Origin: Flavobacteriales bacterium | Lineage (GTDB): Bacteria > Bacteroidota > Bacteroidia > CAIKAF01 | Length of the DNA: 64,000 bases | Reading direction: 5' to 3' | NCBI GenBank assembly: GCA_025451235.1 | Contig: JANWKT010000028.1 | Location: 143,264 to 207,263, forward strand | Shown: piece by piece, positions 38,993 to 48,893 of the stretch | How the letters are laid out: each line of letters opens with the position of its first letter | Numbering within the stretch: the stretch's first letter is position 1 | Program-made: the position numbers and the translations under genes | The notes under the pieces: generated by a model | Database searches by the model: none | The model's input: only the letters and a program-made list of their open reading frames with translations | What the model was told of the DNA's origin: nothing

Positions 38993-40015
38993 TTATATGG
39001 ACTCTTCAAGTTTTAATTCAGGTACTTTTCTAGGTGGATATTTGGCAGCCACTTCGGCAATAGCCTTGATATGTTCAGGGGTAGTTCCACAACAACCTCC
39101 CACTAAATTTAAAAAACCGCTCTTGCAAAAATCTTCAATCAATGCCGCCATTTCATTGGGCGTTTGGTCGTACTGGCCAAATTCATTTGGTAAACCGGCA
39201 TTCGGATAACAGCTTACATAGACCCATGATTTATCCGACAATTCTTCGATATAAGGCCTCATATCCTTTGCCCCCAAAGCACAGTTCAATCCTACAGATA
39301 ATAATCCGGCATGGGATACGGAGTTCCAAAATGCTTCTGTGGTTTGTCCACTTAACGTTCGACCGCTAGCATCCGTAATAGTTCCACTTACCATTACCGG
39401 AACTTCCTTCCCGGTCTCATCAAAATATTCGCTGATAGCATATAAGGCAGCTTTCGCATTCAATGTATCGAAAATAGTTTCTACCAAAAGTAAATCAGAT
39501 CCTCCATCCAATAAACCTTTTACTTGTTCCTTATACGCAGCAACCAATTCATCGAAGGTAATTCCTCTAAAACCCGGATCGTTTACATCAGGGCTTAAAG
39601 AGGCTGTTTTATTGGTGGGTCCCAATGCCCCGGCAACCAACCTGGGTTTGCCAGGATCGGTTTTCATATATTCATCCACCGCCTCTTTCGCGATTTTTGC
39701 CGACACCAAATTTAGTTCGTAAGCCATATGTTCCAGGTGATAATCTGCCTGGGAAATGGATGTTCCGTTAAAAGTATTTGTCTCAATAATATCAGCACCA
39801 GCAGCCATATAGGCCTTATGGATATTCTTGATGATTTCGGGTTGAGTAATACTTAAAAGATCGTTGTTCCCTTTTAAAGAATGAGGATGGTCTTTGAACC
39901 TTTCTCCCCTATACTCGTTTTCCTCGAGTTTATGACGTTGTATCATGGTTCCCATGGCACCGTCGATAATCATAATTCGTTGGCGGAGGATTTCTTCTAA
40001 CTGCACTTTTGTCAT
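38993..40015 (-). CDS. metH: Homocysteine S-methyltransferase module of a split MetH
   Basis: A 340-residue protein equal to the N-terminal homocysteine-binding barrel of cobalamin-dependent methionine synthase. It begins [16 protein letters not shown] and has [12 protein letters not shown]. The zinc-ligand cysteines lie in GLNCALG and [10 protein letters not shown]. Full-length MetH is about 1,200 residues; the folate, cobalamin and reactivation domains are not encoded next to it. Many Bacteroidota carry MetH as two proteins, so the rest probably lies elsewhere. BhmT-type function is less likely because of the strong MetH-like ends. Confidence 0.85.
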   Translation of the reverse strand: MTKVQLEEILRQRIMIIDGAMGTMIQRHKLEENEYRGERFKDHPHSLKGNNDLLSITQPEIIKNIHKAYMAAGADIIETNTFNGTSISQADYHLEHMAYELNLVSAKIAKEAVDEYMKTDPGKPRLVAGALGPTNKTASLSPDVNDPGFRGITFDELVAAYKEQVKGLLDGGSDLLLVETIFDTLNAKAALYAISEYFDETGKEVPVMVSGTITDASGRTLSGQTTEAFWNSVSHAGLLSVGLNCALGAKDMRPYIEELSDKSWVYVSCYPNAGLPNEFGQYDQTPNEMAALIEDFCKSGFLNLVGGCCGTTPEHIKAIAEVAAKYPPRKVPELKLEESI

Positions 40016-40140
40016 ATAGCAAATATAATGATTTTAGGCCTTCAATAGCTAAAATAAGGCTGTTTTCGGCACAAATAAAAACCATTATGGTCAACAAATA
40101 TTCTTTGTACATTTGTAACCTACATCTGATATCAATTTTT

Positions 40141-40461
40141 ATGGCATCCAATATTTTAAGCAGTTCTCTGGGCCGGTTTAGGCTGGTAAGCTTCGCAGAA
40201 GGTTTATCTTTCCTTCTATTGTTAGGGGTGGCGATGCCCCTTAAATATATTTGGCAAATGCCTGAGGCTGTGAAAATTGCAGGATACCTTCACGGGGGAT
40301 TGTTCATCACCTATTGTATTTTGCTGTTAATGGTGACCATTGATTTGAAATGGTCTTTTAAAATTGCCTTATTGCTCTTTCTTGCCTCTATTTTCCCCTT
40401 TGGTTTCCTTATTGCAGAAAGGACTTTCCTAAAAAAACAGGCCAAGATCACGGCTGCATAA
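40141..40461 (+). CDS. DUF3817 membrane protein
   Basis: A 106-residue protein with three hydrophobic helices. GRFRLVSFAEGLSFLLLL and VAMPLKYIWQMPEAV plus the HGGLFITY stretch match DUF3817, a small integral membrane family of unknown function. I chose the ATG at 40141 because upstream codons add an unrelated non-conserved extension that overlaps the metH promoter region. Confidence 0.85.
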   Translation: MASNILSSSLGRFRLVSFAEGLSFLLLLGVAMPLKYIWQMPEAVKIAGYLHGGLFITYCILLLMVTIDLKWSFKIALLLFLASIFPFGFLIAERTFLKKQAKITAA

Positions 40462-40653
40462 TTTTGTTAGCATAATTGATATTTTGTGATTTAATATTCT
40501 GGAAATTAGATAACTACAGCCAAATTGTTACCGTTATTCACAATAAAATAAACATTTCGATGTTTATAATTAGCCATTGTAATGGCCCCACGGCCTTATG
40601 TAATGGGTAATTTTATCATTACAAGAACATATTTTCTTGTAGATTTTTACAGC

Positions 40654-42654
40654 ATGAAAGCCAACCTCATACACTTTAGCTTAAGGTCTTTACTAGTATT
40701 AGCAACATTTTTCATTTTTATGTATAACACATTGGCGCAAAATGTGGAATTCACAAAAGAGAATATGAAAAATAATAAAGCGCTCAAAAAGACCTATCAG
40801 CAATATGTAAAAAAGGGTCTCCTATTGTACGATTCAGAAGATCCTTTATACTCAGTAGCCATTGATTATTTCTTGAAAGCTTATGAGCAGCATAAAAACA
40901 GCGCCTACCTCAACTATGTGATCGCAGACTGCTACCTGCATACACAGGAAAAGTTCAAGTCACTCAACTATATTTTAAAAGCTGCCGAACTAAACCCAAG
41001 CGTTGCATATGATGTTGATTATGTAATGGGAGCCGCTTATCATCAGGAGTTCGAAATGGAAAAGGCATTGTTTTACCTCAATAAATTCAAAAACGCATAC
41101 AAGGCCCAAACCCACGATCCGGATAGTTTAAAAATGGTAGACCGGTTGATAGAACAAGCAACTCATGGGTTGGAGCAGATAGAATTTACCGATTATGAAA
41201 TTGTGAACCTTGGACCAAAGATCAATACAAGTTACAGTGAATATGTTCCGTTGATCACTGCAGATAATCGCTTCCTCATCTTCACTGCACGTAAACCAAA
41301 GGAGTCGGCAAGTAATAAAACCAAAAAGATGACTCATTTTTACTATAGTTATGATGAGGACATTTTCAGATCCGTATGGGATAAGGGGGAATGGCAGGAG
41401 CCTACCAAATATGGCTTGACAGTAAACAGTAAACAGAAGCATGATGCATGCGTTAGTTTATCCATTGACGGTCAAACCATTTTTACCTATCGTGGTGATA
41501 ATGGTGGTGATCTGTTTTACGAAACCATTGAGAACGGGAAATGGACAGCTTCCAAGCCTTTAAATGGGGTAATCAATACTCCACACCGGGAAACGCATAT
41601 TACATTGGCTTATGATAGTAAAACGGCTTATCTCATTTCAGATAGACCGGGTGGATTTGGAGGATTAGATATCTGGAAAGTAACCAAGAATGGAGATACC
41701 TGGGACCAGATCGAAAACCTGGGTCCCGAAGTAAATACCCAATATAATGAAGATGGAGTATTTATCCACCCTGATGGAAGTACTATCTATTTCAGCAGCC
41801 AAGGCCATAATAGCATGGGTGGATACGATATTTTTGAAACCAATTTTGAGGATGGAAAATGGAGTAAGCCCATGAACATGGGCAGGCCGATCAATTCAGC
41901 GGATGATGATATATATTTTGTGTTAACGGCCGATGGTAAAAATGCCTATTTGTCTTCTGCAAAACCACAAGGAATGGGCATGCAGGATATTTACAATATC
42001 AATCCTTTCGAGAAAAAGAAATTCAAAGATTTTCACCTGGTTTTATTCAGGGGTATTGTAATCGATAAAAACACCAAAGAACGGTTAAATGCCAATGTAG
42101 ACATCGTTGATAATTCGACCTCTAAAAGTATATTTTCAGCCAATGTGGATGCGCAGTTAGGATTTGTTCTATCACTACCGGCAGGTAAAAACTATGGGGT
42201 AGCGGTAGAAAAGGAAGGATATCTTTTCCATTCAGAAAATTTTATTGTACAACCTAAATCGGGATATAAGGAAGTAGACATCATCATTGAAATTGAAAAA
42301 ATACAGGTAGGTGCTGTGATGAGATTGAAAAATGTATTCTTTGATTTTGACAAATCAGATCTAAAAAACGAATCGGTGGCTGAGTTGAACAGATTGGTAA
42401 AACTACTCAACGATCATCCGGAAATAAAAATACAGCTGGAAGGGCATACGGACTCTTATGGAAGCGATGAGTATAACCAAGGTCTGTCTGAAAGAAGGGT
42501 CACTTCTGTAAAAGAGTACTTGGTGGCCAATGGTATCCCTGCAGAAAGAATTGTAAAAGTAATAGGCTTCGGAGAATCCAAACCTATAGATACTAACGAA
42601 ACAGATGAAGGGAGAGCTAATAACAGACGGGTTGAACTCCGTATAGTTGAATAG
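40654..42654 (+). CDS. PorE-like OmpA-family protein, paralogue 1
   Basis: A 666-residue secreted protein; the ATG at 40654 places the signal peptide (to LAQN, about 29) at the N-terminus. The domain order is TPR-like helices (about 35-170), a PD40/WD40-like beta-propeller (about 180-455), a carboxypeptidase-regulatory-like fold (about 465-550) and an OmpA_C peptidoglycan-binding domain (about 555-666; IQLEGHTDSYGSDEYN, NNRRVEL). This order is that of PorE, the T9SS component that tethers the machine to peptidoglycan. Bacteroidota also have other OmpA/PD40 proteins, so orthology is not proven. A small hairpin (40621-40640) precedes the start. Confidence 0.8.
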   Translation: MKANLIHFSLRSLLVLATFFIFMYNTLAQNVEFTKENMKNNKALKKTYQQYVKKGLLLYDSEDPLYSVAIDYFLKAYEQHKNSAYLNYVIADCYLHTQEKFKSLNYILKAAELNPSVAYDVDYVMGAAYHQEFEMEKALFYLNKFKNAYKAQTHDPDSLKMVDRLIEQATHGLEQIEFTDYEIVNLGPKINTSYSEYVPLITADNRFLIFTARKPKESASNKTKKMTHFYYSYDEDIFRSVWDKGEWQEPTKYGLTVNSKQKHDACVSLSIDGQTIFTYRGDNGGDLFYETIENGKWTASKPLNGVINTPHRETHITLAYDSKTAYLISDRPGGFGGLDIWKVTKNGDTWDQIENLGPEVNTQYNEDGVFIHPDGSTIYFSSQGHNSMGGYDIFETNFEDGKWSKPMNMGRPINSADDDIYFVLTADGKNAYLSSAKPQGMGMQDIYNINPFEKKKFKDFHLVLFRGIVIDKNTKERLNANVDIVDNSTSKSIFSANVDAQLGFVLSLPAGKNYGVAVEKEGYLFHSENFIVQPKSGYKEVDIIIEIEKIQVGAVMRLKNVFFDFDKSDLKNESVAELNRLVKLLNDHPEIKIQLEGHTDSYGSDEYNQGLSERRVTSVKEYLVANGIPAERIVKVIGFGESKPIDTNETDEGRANNRRVELRIVE

Positions 42655-42667
42655 AAAGTAAACGGCT

Positions 42668-43195
42668 ATGAAAAGTTTTAGCTACATACTGTTATCGGGT
42701 ATTTTTTTGTTAGGGTATTCGTGCAGCACCATTCAACATAGTGGTGGGGGTGGATTTAGAAAAGAGGAAAAAAATCGCTCATTATATTCCGAAAAACTAG
42801 GAATAGAACTCCACAAGGGGTATGATGTGAAACTGGTGAACGAAGTGATAGGATGGTTAGGAGTACCCTATTCTTATGGGGGGTGTACCAAATCAGGAAC
42901 AGATTGCTCCGGTTTTGTGCAACAAATTTATAAGGTGGTCTATGAGATAAATACAGCAAGATCGGCCAATGGTATCTATGAAGAATGCAAGAAAGTAAAA
43001 AAGGAAAATATAAAACAGGGAGATCTGGTTTTTTTTAAAATTAATACAGCAAAAGTCGGTCATGTTGGAATATTTTTGCAGGACTCTTACTTTATTCATG
43101 CATCCAGTAGCAAAGGCGTGATGGTAAGTAGTCTGGAAGCTGAATATTGGACCAAATATTTTGTTTCGGGGGGAAAACTGAATAATAATAATTAA
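42668..43195 (+). CDS. NlpC/P60 (C40) peptidase lipoprotein
   Basis: A 175-residue lipoprotein with lipobox LGYSC (about Cys19). The catalytic domain shows Cys in GTDCSGFVQQIY, His in KVGHVGIFLQ and a third polar residue in YFIHASSSKGV. Such enzymes cut the D-Glu-diaminopimelate bond in peptidoglycan stem peptides. It lies 13 bp after PorE-like 1 and 42 bp before PorE-like 2, both with peptidoglycan-binding domains, so a shared envelope role is plausible. Confidence 0.92.
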   Translation: MKSFSYILLSGIFLLGYSCSTIQHSGGGGFRKEEKNRSLYSEKLGIELHKGYDVKLVNEVIGWLGVPYSYGGCTKSGTDCSGFVQQIYKVVYEINTARSANGIYEECKKVKKENIKQGDLVFFKINTAKVGHVGIFLQDSYFIHASSSKGVMVSSLEAEYWTKYFVSGGKLNNNN

Positions 43196-43237
43196 ACGGG
43201 CTTATGATAAAGAGAAAAAAATGTATTTAGTTGTTGT

Positions 43238-45238
43238 ATGAAAAAGCTCGCCACCCTAATCATTCTCCTTTTTCTTTGTGCCTCATTTGGGGTTTCTCAA
43301 AATGTTGAGTTTACCAAAGCCAACATGAGCAAGAATAAAGATTTACGAAGAATTTACAAAAGCTATGTAAAGCATGGCGATAAATTTTACTATTTACACG
43401 ATCGGGGATACTTAATTGCCCTGGAATACTACCTGGAGGCATATAAGACACATCAGAATAGTGCAGTACTCAACTATAAAATAGCAGATTGCTATTTACA
43501 CACCCTATATAAATACAAGGCACTTCCATATGCAAAAAAGGCATTTGAGCTGGATCCCCACGCTGTTTATGATATGGACTATATGATTGGAATGGCCCAT
43601 CATCAGGTAGAAGATTTCGACAATGCCATCTTGCATTATAGCAACTTTAAAATGAACTATAATGGAAATAACAATGACAGCTTGTTATATGTGGCCAAGA
43701 GGATCAAGGAATGTAACCATGGAAAAGAATATATAAAAGATACCATCTATGATCTCATGGATATGGGCCCGATCGTCAATAGCCAGTATGCCGACTATGT
43801 TCCACTTATCAGGGCAGACCAAAGTTATATGATATTTACTTCAAGAAGGCCGCATAAGGAAATTGATCATGATAAAAAAGGAAGGCATCATGGAGGAAGG
43901 CTCGCCGATTTTGATCTTGAATATTACGAAGATATTTTCCGCACCGACCATATCAACGACTCCACTTGGTCTGAACCTTATCGATTTGATTATTCTACGG
44001 ATAAATTTGGGAAACATGATGCATGTGTAAGTATGTCGTTTGATGGGCTCACCATTTTCACCTATCGCCCGGATAACGAGGGAGATTTATTTTCGTCAAA
44101 GATAGAAAACGGGAAATGGACCGAAACGGAACCGATGAAAGGGATCAATTCAAAATACCGTGAGGACCATATTGCCATGTCGTACGATAATAAAACCGCC
44201 TATTTTGTGAGTGATCGTCCAGGGGGATTTGGCAGGAAAGATATATGGAAGACCACACGTATCGGTGAAAATGAATGGGATGTTCCTGTTAATTTAGGAC
44301 CTACTATCAATACGGAATATGATGAGGAAGGGGTGTTCATACATCCTGATGGGAAATCACTTTATTTTAGCAGCAGAGGGCATAGTACCATGGGTGGATA
44401 TGATATTTTTGAAGCAACCTACGAAGATGGGAAATGGTCGCCCCCGAGCAATATGGGTTATCCGATTAATTCACCCGACGATGATGTTTTCTTTGTTCTA
44501 ACCGCTGATGGAAAAAACGCATATCTATCCTCGGTAAAAGAAGGTGGATTTGGGATGCAGGATATTTATTCGATTACACCATTTGAAAAGAAAAAACATA
44601 AAGAGTTTGATGTAGTTGTATTTAAAGGCATCGTAATCGATAAAGAAACCAAGGTAAAGCTCAATGCAAAAGTGGATATCATCGACAACAGTACAGGGAT
44701 TAAAATATTTTCGAACACGGTAGATGCTGAAAGAGGCTTCCTGGTTACCCTGCCTACAGGTAAAGAAGGAAAGAACTATGGCATCGCAGTGGAGGCACAA
44801 GGCTATTTGTTTTACTCTGAAAATTTTGACCTGGTAAAAAAACCTGGATTTAAAGAATACGAGAAAATTGTGGAAATGGAAAAAGTAAAGGCAGGTGCAG
44901 TGCTTACCTTAAGAAATGTGTTCTTTGATTTTGACAAATGGGACCTGAAACCAGAATCGGTAAGGGAGTTGGACCATGCCATTGAAGTATTAAATACTTA
45001 TGGAGATATGAAGATCCAAATTGAAGGTCATACGGATTATAAAGGTTCTGATAGTTATAACCAGATCCTATCCGAAAAAAGGTGTAATTCCGTAAAAGAG
45101 TATTTACTCAAAAAAGGGTTCGACCCGAAGCGCATTGTAAAAGTGATCGGGTATGGGGAATCCAAACCCATTGACACCAACGAAACGGATGAGGGACGTG
45201 CCCATAACAGAAGGGTAGAATTCAGACTGGTGGAATAA
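43238..45238 (+). CDS. PorE-like OmpA-family protein, paralogue 2
   Basis: A 666-residue protein with a signal peptide (to FGVSQ, about 21) and the same four-part layout as its neighbours: TPR-like helices, propeller blades with SDRPGGFGRKDIWK and FIHPDGKSLYFSSRG, a regulatory-like fold (NAKVDIIDNSTGIKIFS) and OmpA_C (IQIEGHTDYKGSDSYN, HNRRVEF). The propeller is closest to paralogue 3, while the OmpA end (FDFDKWDLK, GESKPIDTNETDEGR) is closest to paralogue 1. Likely co-transcribed with the two upstream genes. Confidence 0.82.
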   Translation: MKKLATLIILLFLCASFGVSQNVEFTKANMSKNKDLRRIYKSYVKHGDKFYYLHDRGYLIALEYYLEAYKTHQNSAVLNYKIADCYLHTLYKYKALPYAKKAFELDPHAVYDMDYMIGMAHHQVEDFDNAILHYSNFKMNYNGNNNDSLLYVAKRIKECNHGKEYIKDTIYDLMDMGPIVNSQYADYVPLIRADQSYMIFTSRRPHKEIDHDKKGRHHGGRLADFDLEYYEDIFRTDHINDSTWSEPYRFDYSTDKFGKHDACVSMSFDGLTIFTYRPDNEGDLFSSKIENGKWTETEPMKGINSKYREDHIAMSYDNKTAYFVSDRPGGFGRKDIWKTTRIGENEWDVPVNLGPTINTEYDEEGVFIHPDGKSLYFSSRGHSTMGGYDIFEATYEDGKWSPPSNMGYPINSPDDDVFFVLTADGKNAYLSSVKEGGFGMQDIYSITPFEKKKHKEFDVVVFKGIVIDKETKVKLNAKVDIIDNSTGIKIFSNTVDAERGFLVTLPTGKEGKNYGIAVEAQGYLFYSENFDLVKKPGFKEYEKIVEMEKVKAGAVLTLRNVFFDFDKWDLKPESVRELDHAIEVLNTYGDMKIQIEGHTDYKGSDSYNQILSEKRCNSVKEYLLKKGFDPKRIVKVIGYGESKPIDTNETDEGRAHNRRVEFRLVE

Positions 45239-45466
45239 TTCTACTCATTTAGACCCGAAAAAGGGGTGAGGGTGGATTGGAGGCGGCATTCCCCAAAAGT
45301 TCGTTCAAACATTTGATAATGATTAATTTATGTTCGCAATAGACTTAGCAGCCATTTCATAAATATAAAAGCCAATATCTCGAACAATCATTTTAATCTT
45401 TTGAATGAAGATAAAATCTTAAATTAACCCTTGAAATTTAACCCGTCTCATTTCAACTGTAGTATT
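45239..45466. other. AT-rich spacer between PorE-like genes 2 and 3
   Basis: 228 bp with no open frame of note. It is long compared with the 13 and 42 bp spacers upstream, so it probably holds a separate promoter for paralogue 3. I could not pick a confident -33/-7 pair. Confidence 0.4.
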
Positions 45467-47491
45467 ATGAAAAAATCCATCCTTCTCATTTCGGCCCTAT
45501 TTGTATATGCAACCATTTGTTTGCATGCTCAAAACAACGTTGAGTTTACAAAAGCTAATTTTAAAAAGGACAAGAACCTGAAGAAAATCTATACTTCTTA
45601 TGTAAAAAAAGGAGATAAATTTTACTTCTATTTCGACCGTGGATATCTGGTTGCTCTTGACTATTATTTAATGGCTTATCAAAAGCATCCTAACAGTGCA
45701 ATGCTGAATTATAAGATCGCAGATTGTTACCTGCATACCCTTTATAAGTATAAAGCGCTACCTCATATCATGAAGGCACAGGAGCTCGATCCTGCGGTAT
45801 CCTATGACATAGATTATAAGATAGGGTTATCTAATCACCTAGGAGGAAATTTCAATGAGGCGGTTAAATACTACAATAAATTCAAAAGCAATTATAAGGG
45901 TGCAAATGGCGATAGTCTCACCATGGCGACCAGGAGGATCCAGGAATGTAACCACGGAATTGAGTTGGAACAGGAAAACCTTTATCAGGTGTTGAATCTG
46001 GGTTCAAAAGTGAACAGTGAGTATGCAGAATATGTTCCTTTGATCAGAGCGGATCAAAGTTATATGCTCTTCACTTCACGCAGACCTCAAAGAAAAATGG
46101 ATTCAACCATTACCGACAAGATGATCAAAGGTGAAAGATTATCGGGTTTCGACATGGAATATCACGAAGATATTTTCAAAGTGGACCATCTGGATGATTC
46201 AACATGGTCATTACCTTGCAGGTTTGATTATTCCACCAGGAAAAAAGCCATGCATGATGCCTGTGTAAGTTTATCATTCGATGGGTTAACTATTTATAAC
46301 TACAGAAGCAAAAATAACGGCGATCTCTATACTTGTCAGGTAGAAAATGGCAAATGGACCAAAACCCTTCCCATGAAAGGGATCAATACTAAATACCGTG
46401 AAGATCATATTGCAATGGCGTATGATAACAAAACGGTATATTTTGTAAGCGACCGTCCTGGAGGTTTAGGAGGAAAAGATATATGGAAATCTTCCCGAAA
46501 AGGAAACGGAGAATGGATGGAGCCAGAAAACCTGGGACCGAACGTCAATACCGAATATGATGAAGAAGGAGTATTTATTCATCCGGATGGAAAAACTATT
46601 TATTTCAGTAGTCGTGGCCATAATACAATGGGAGGATTTGATATTTTCGAATCAACCTTTGAAGAGGGCAAATGGACAGCTCCACTCAACATGGGCTCTC
46701 CTGTAAATTCTCCTGATGATGATGTTTTCTTCGTATTAACTGCTGATGGTAAAACGGCTTACTTATCCTCAGTAAAAGAAGGGGGATACGGCATGCAGGA
46801 TATTTATGCAATTACAGCCTTTGAAAAGAAAAAGCATAAAAAAACAGATGTGATGATCTGCAAAGGATGGGTAGTCGACAAAGGGTCTAAAACAAAACTA
46901 AATGCCAAAGTGGAGATTATTGATAACAGCACCGGCACAAAGGTATACTCCGGCAACATCAATGCAGAAGATGGATTCCTGGTTTCACTTCCAACCGGTG
47001 TAAATGGTAGAAATTATGAAATTATCGTGGAGGCGAATGGATATTTAACGCATTCGGAAAATTTTGACCTGGTAAGAAATAAAGAGGTCGGTGAATTTAA
47101 ATTAAACGAAAAAATAGTTGAAATTGAGATTGAAAAAGGAATGGATAAGGACATGTTGGTATTGAATAATATTTTCTTCGATCATAACCAGGCCGAATTA
47201 AAACCTGAATCCAAAACCGTATTAGAGAATGCCGTCAATAAACTTAATGCCAATCCGAACTATAAAATAGAAATTTATGGGCATACAGATGATGTAGGTT
47301 CGGATGCATATAACCAGCAATTATCAGAAAAAAGAGTGGAGGCGGTTAAACAATACCTCATACAAATCGGATTCGATCAAAAACGGATCGTAAAAGTGGC
47401 AGGGTATGGAAAAACAAAACCATTATGGCCCAATGATAGTGAAGAAGGCCGCTACCATAACCGTCGTGTAGAATTTAAGCTGGTTCAGTAA
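45467..47491 (+). CDS. PorE-like OmpA-family protein, paralogue 3
   Basis: A 674-residue protein; the ATG at 45467 begins a clean signal peptide (MKKSILLISALF to CLHAQ). It has TPR-like helices, a propeller with SDRPGGLGGKDIWK and FIHPDGKTIYFSSRG, a regulatory-like fold and OmpA_C (IEIYGHTDDVGSDAYN, HNRRVEF). Its OmpA domain departs from the other two: FFDHNQAELK replaces FFDFDK, and GKTKPLWPNDSEEGR replaces GESKPIDTNETDEGR. A strong terminator follows. Confidence 0.82.
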   Translation: MKKSILLISALFVYATICLHAQNNVEFTKANFKKDKNLKKIYTSYVKKGDKFYFYFDRGYLVALDYYLMAYQKHPNSAMLNYKIADCYLHTLYKYKALPHIMKAQELDPAVSYDIDYKIGLSNHLGGNFNEAVKYYNKFKSNYKGANGDSLTMATRRIQECNHGIELEQENLYQVLNLGSKVNSEYAEYVPLIRADQSYMLFTSRRPQRKMDSTITDKMIKGERLSGFDMEYHEDIFKVDHLDDSTWSLPCRFDYSTRKKAMHDACVSLSFDGLTIYNYRSKNNGDLYTCQVENGKWTKTLPMKGINTKYREDHIAMAYDNKTVYFVSDRPGGLGGKDIWKSSRKGNGEWMEPENLGPNVNTEYDEEGVFIHPDGKTIYFSSRGHNTMGGFDIFESTFEEGKWTAPLNMGSPVNSPDDDVFFVLTADGKTAYLSSVKEGGYGMQDIYAITAFEKKKHKKTDVMICKGWVVDKGSKTKLNAKVEIIDNSTGTKVYSGNINAEDGFLVSLPTGVNGRNYEIIVEANGYLTHSENFDLVRNKEVGEFKLNEKIVEIEIEKGMDKDMLVLNNIFFDHNQAELKPESKTVLENAVNKLNANPNYKIEIYGHTDDVGSDAYNQQLSEKRVEAVKQYLIQIGFDQKRIVKVAGYGKTKPLWPNDSEEGRYHNRRVEFKLVQ

Positions 47492-47521
47492 TTTCGGACA
47501 ACCTCAGTCTACCAAAAAGAA

Positions 47522-47569
47522 TTAACAACAAAGGTCACAGAGAGGCATCTCCGTGACCTTTGTTGTTAA
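47522..47569. terminator. Strong bidirectional terminator
   Basis: A perfect 17-bp stem (47522-47538 with 47553-47569, TTAACAACAAAGGTCAC on the left) continues after one mismatch as GAGA/TCTC around a GGCA tetraloop. It lies between the convergent PorE-like 3 and amidohydrolase genes, and the A/T-rich ends serve both directions. Confidence 0.9.
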
Positions 47570-47572
47570 AAA

Positions 47573-48892
47573 CTATTTCACTTCCAGTCCATATTTCCCC
47601 ATATACATTTCATATAGGTAATACTGTGAATTTTTGAGTTCAATTTGCCGTCCGTTAATATATGCCAACGCAAGGTTGTTGGTCATCATATCCAAAGCGT
47701 CCCCGTTTGAAATAAAGAAGGTGGCATCCTTGCCCACTTCAATGCTTCCCAGTTGCTGATCGATCCCTAGAATTTTTGCTGCATTCAATGTAATTAGCTG
47801 CACAGCTTGTTCGGGTTCCAGCCCATAGGCCACCGTCGTCCCTGCATTAAATGGAAGATTACGGCTTCCCATCACCTCCATGTCACCGTCGTGGCTAAAA
47901 GTAAACAGGATACCTGCATCCCAAAGTATTTTAGCCATTCTATAAGGCAGTTTCACATCTTCATCATCCGTTTTAGGGAGCTCGTGGATCCTGTCGATCA
48001 TAAGCGAAAGATGATGCTGTTGGATGAAGTCTATGATTTTGTACGCTTCGTATGCACCCACCAGCACAATCTTTTTAACTCCTATCGATTCAAAATAAGT
48101 AACAGATTCAATAATATCCTTTTCTGCATTTACGTGCAGATACAATGTTTTTTCTCCGGTAAACAATCCTTTCAACGCTTCACATTTTCCATTGTACACC
48201 TCATGCTGAGCTTCTTTCATATAAGTCAACGTTCTATCCATTATATCTTTTATTTTCCCAATGGTTATATTCCGTTTTTTTCTCAATGCATTTTCATCAT
48301 CCGTTTCGGATTTTGATGGATAGATCATCATATTCCGGTTCGGCCAGTTGATATGCAATCCATCCTCCATTTTAATGGCCGCATCCTCCCAGTTCCAGGC
48401 ATCCAGTTGTACAATGGACGACTGGCCGGAGATCAATCCATATCTGGGTGTTGATTGTGCGATCAATACTCCATTGAAACGAATGGTCGGAATGATTTTC
48501 GAATCGGTACTATATGTGGTGATGGCACGAACTTCGGGAGTAATATCCCCTGCTTCATCATAATCCAAGGTAGCCCTTACCGCATCAATTTCCCTCAAGC
48601 CGATAGTGCTGTTTGTTAAAATAAACCCCGGATATAAATGCTTACCACCTCCATCAATATTAATATCATAGCTATTAGATATCAAATGAGTCTTTGAGTT
48701 ATCATTTACCCGATCAAACTTACCATTTACAAAACCTACTTCTCCATCCTGGATCAGGGTTCCATTGCCTACATGTATCTTCACATTATAAATTCGAATG
48801 CTTTTGGTTTGTTTGGCAGCAGGGGTAGGTTTTTGAGCTGTAATACCGATTGTAATTACAAACATCCATATATATGTACACAATTTTTTCAT
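47573..48892 (-). CDS. Secreted amidohydrolase-family protein without the HxH motif
   Basis: A 439-residue protein with a signal peptide (to GITAQ, about 20). The N- and C-terminal beta-sandwich halves of the amidohydrolase superfamily are clear: GKHLYPGFILTN and LGSIEVGKDATFFI. Where active members have HxH after the PGFID strand, this one reads PGFILTNSTIGLREID, so two metal ligands are missing. Later residues such as YLHVNAEKD and FSHDGDME remain. It may be an inactive partner of the larger protein encoded 1 bp upstream on the same strand. Confidence 0.85.
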   Translation of the reverse strand: MKKLCTYIWMFVITIGITAQKPTPAAKQTKSIRIYNVKIHVGNGTLIQDGEVGFVNGKFDRVNDNSKTHLISNSYDINIDGGGKHLYPGFILTNSTIGLREIDAVRATLDYDEAGDITPEVRAITTYSTDSKIIPTIRFNGVLIAQSTPRYGLISGQSSIVQLDAWNWEDAAIKMEDGLHINWPNRNMMIYPSKSETDDENALRKKRNITIGKIKDIMDRTLTYMKEAQHEVYNGKCEALKGLFTGEKTLYLHVNAEKDIIESVTYFESIGVKKIVLVGAYEAYKIIDFIQQHHLSLMIDRIHELPKTDDEDVKLPYRMAKILWDAGILFTFSHDGDMEVMGSRNLPFNAGTTVAYGLEPEQAVQLITLNAAKILGIDQQLGSIEVGKDATFFISNGDALDMMTNNLALAYINGRQIELKNSQYYLYEMYMGKYGLEVK

Positions 48893-48893
48893 C

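Noticed and set aside
47807..48316. 169-codon forward frame inside the amidohydrolase gene
   Set aside because: Antisense shadow; rich in His, Phe and Ile as expected from reverse reading of the real gene.
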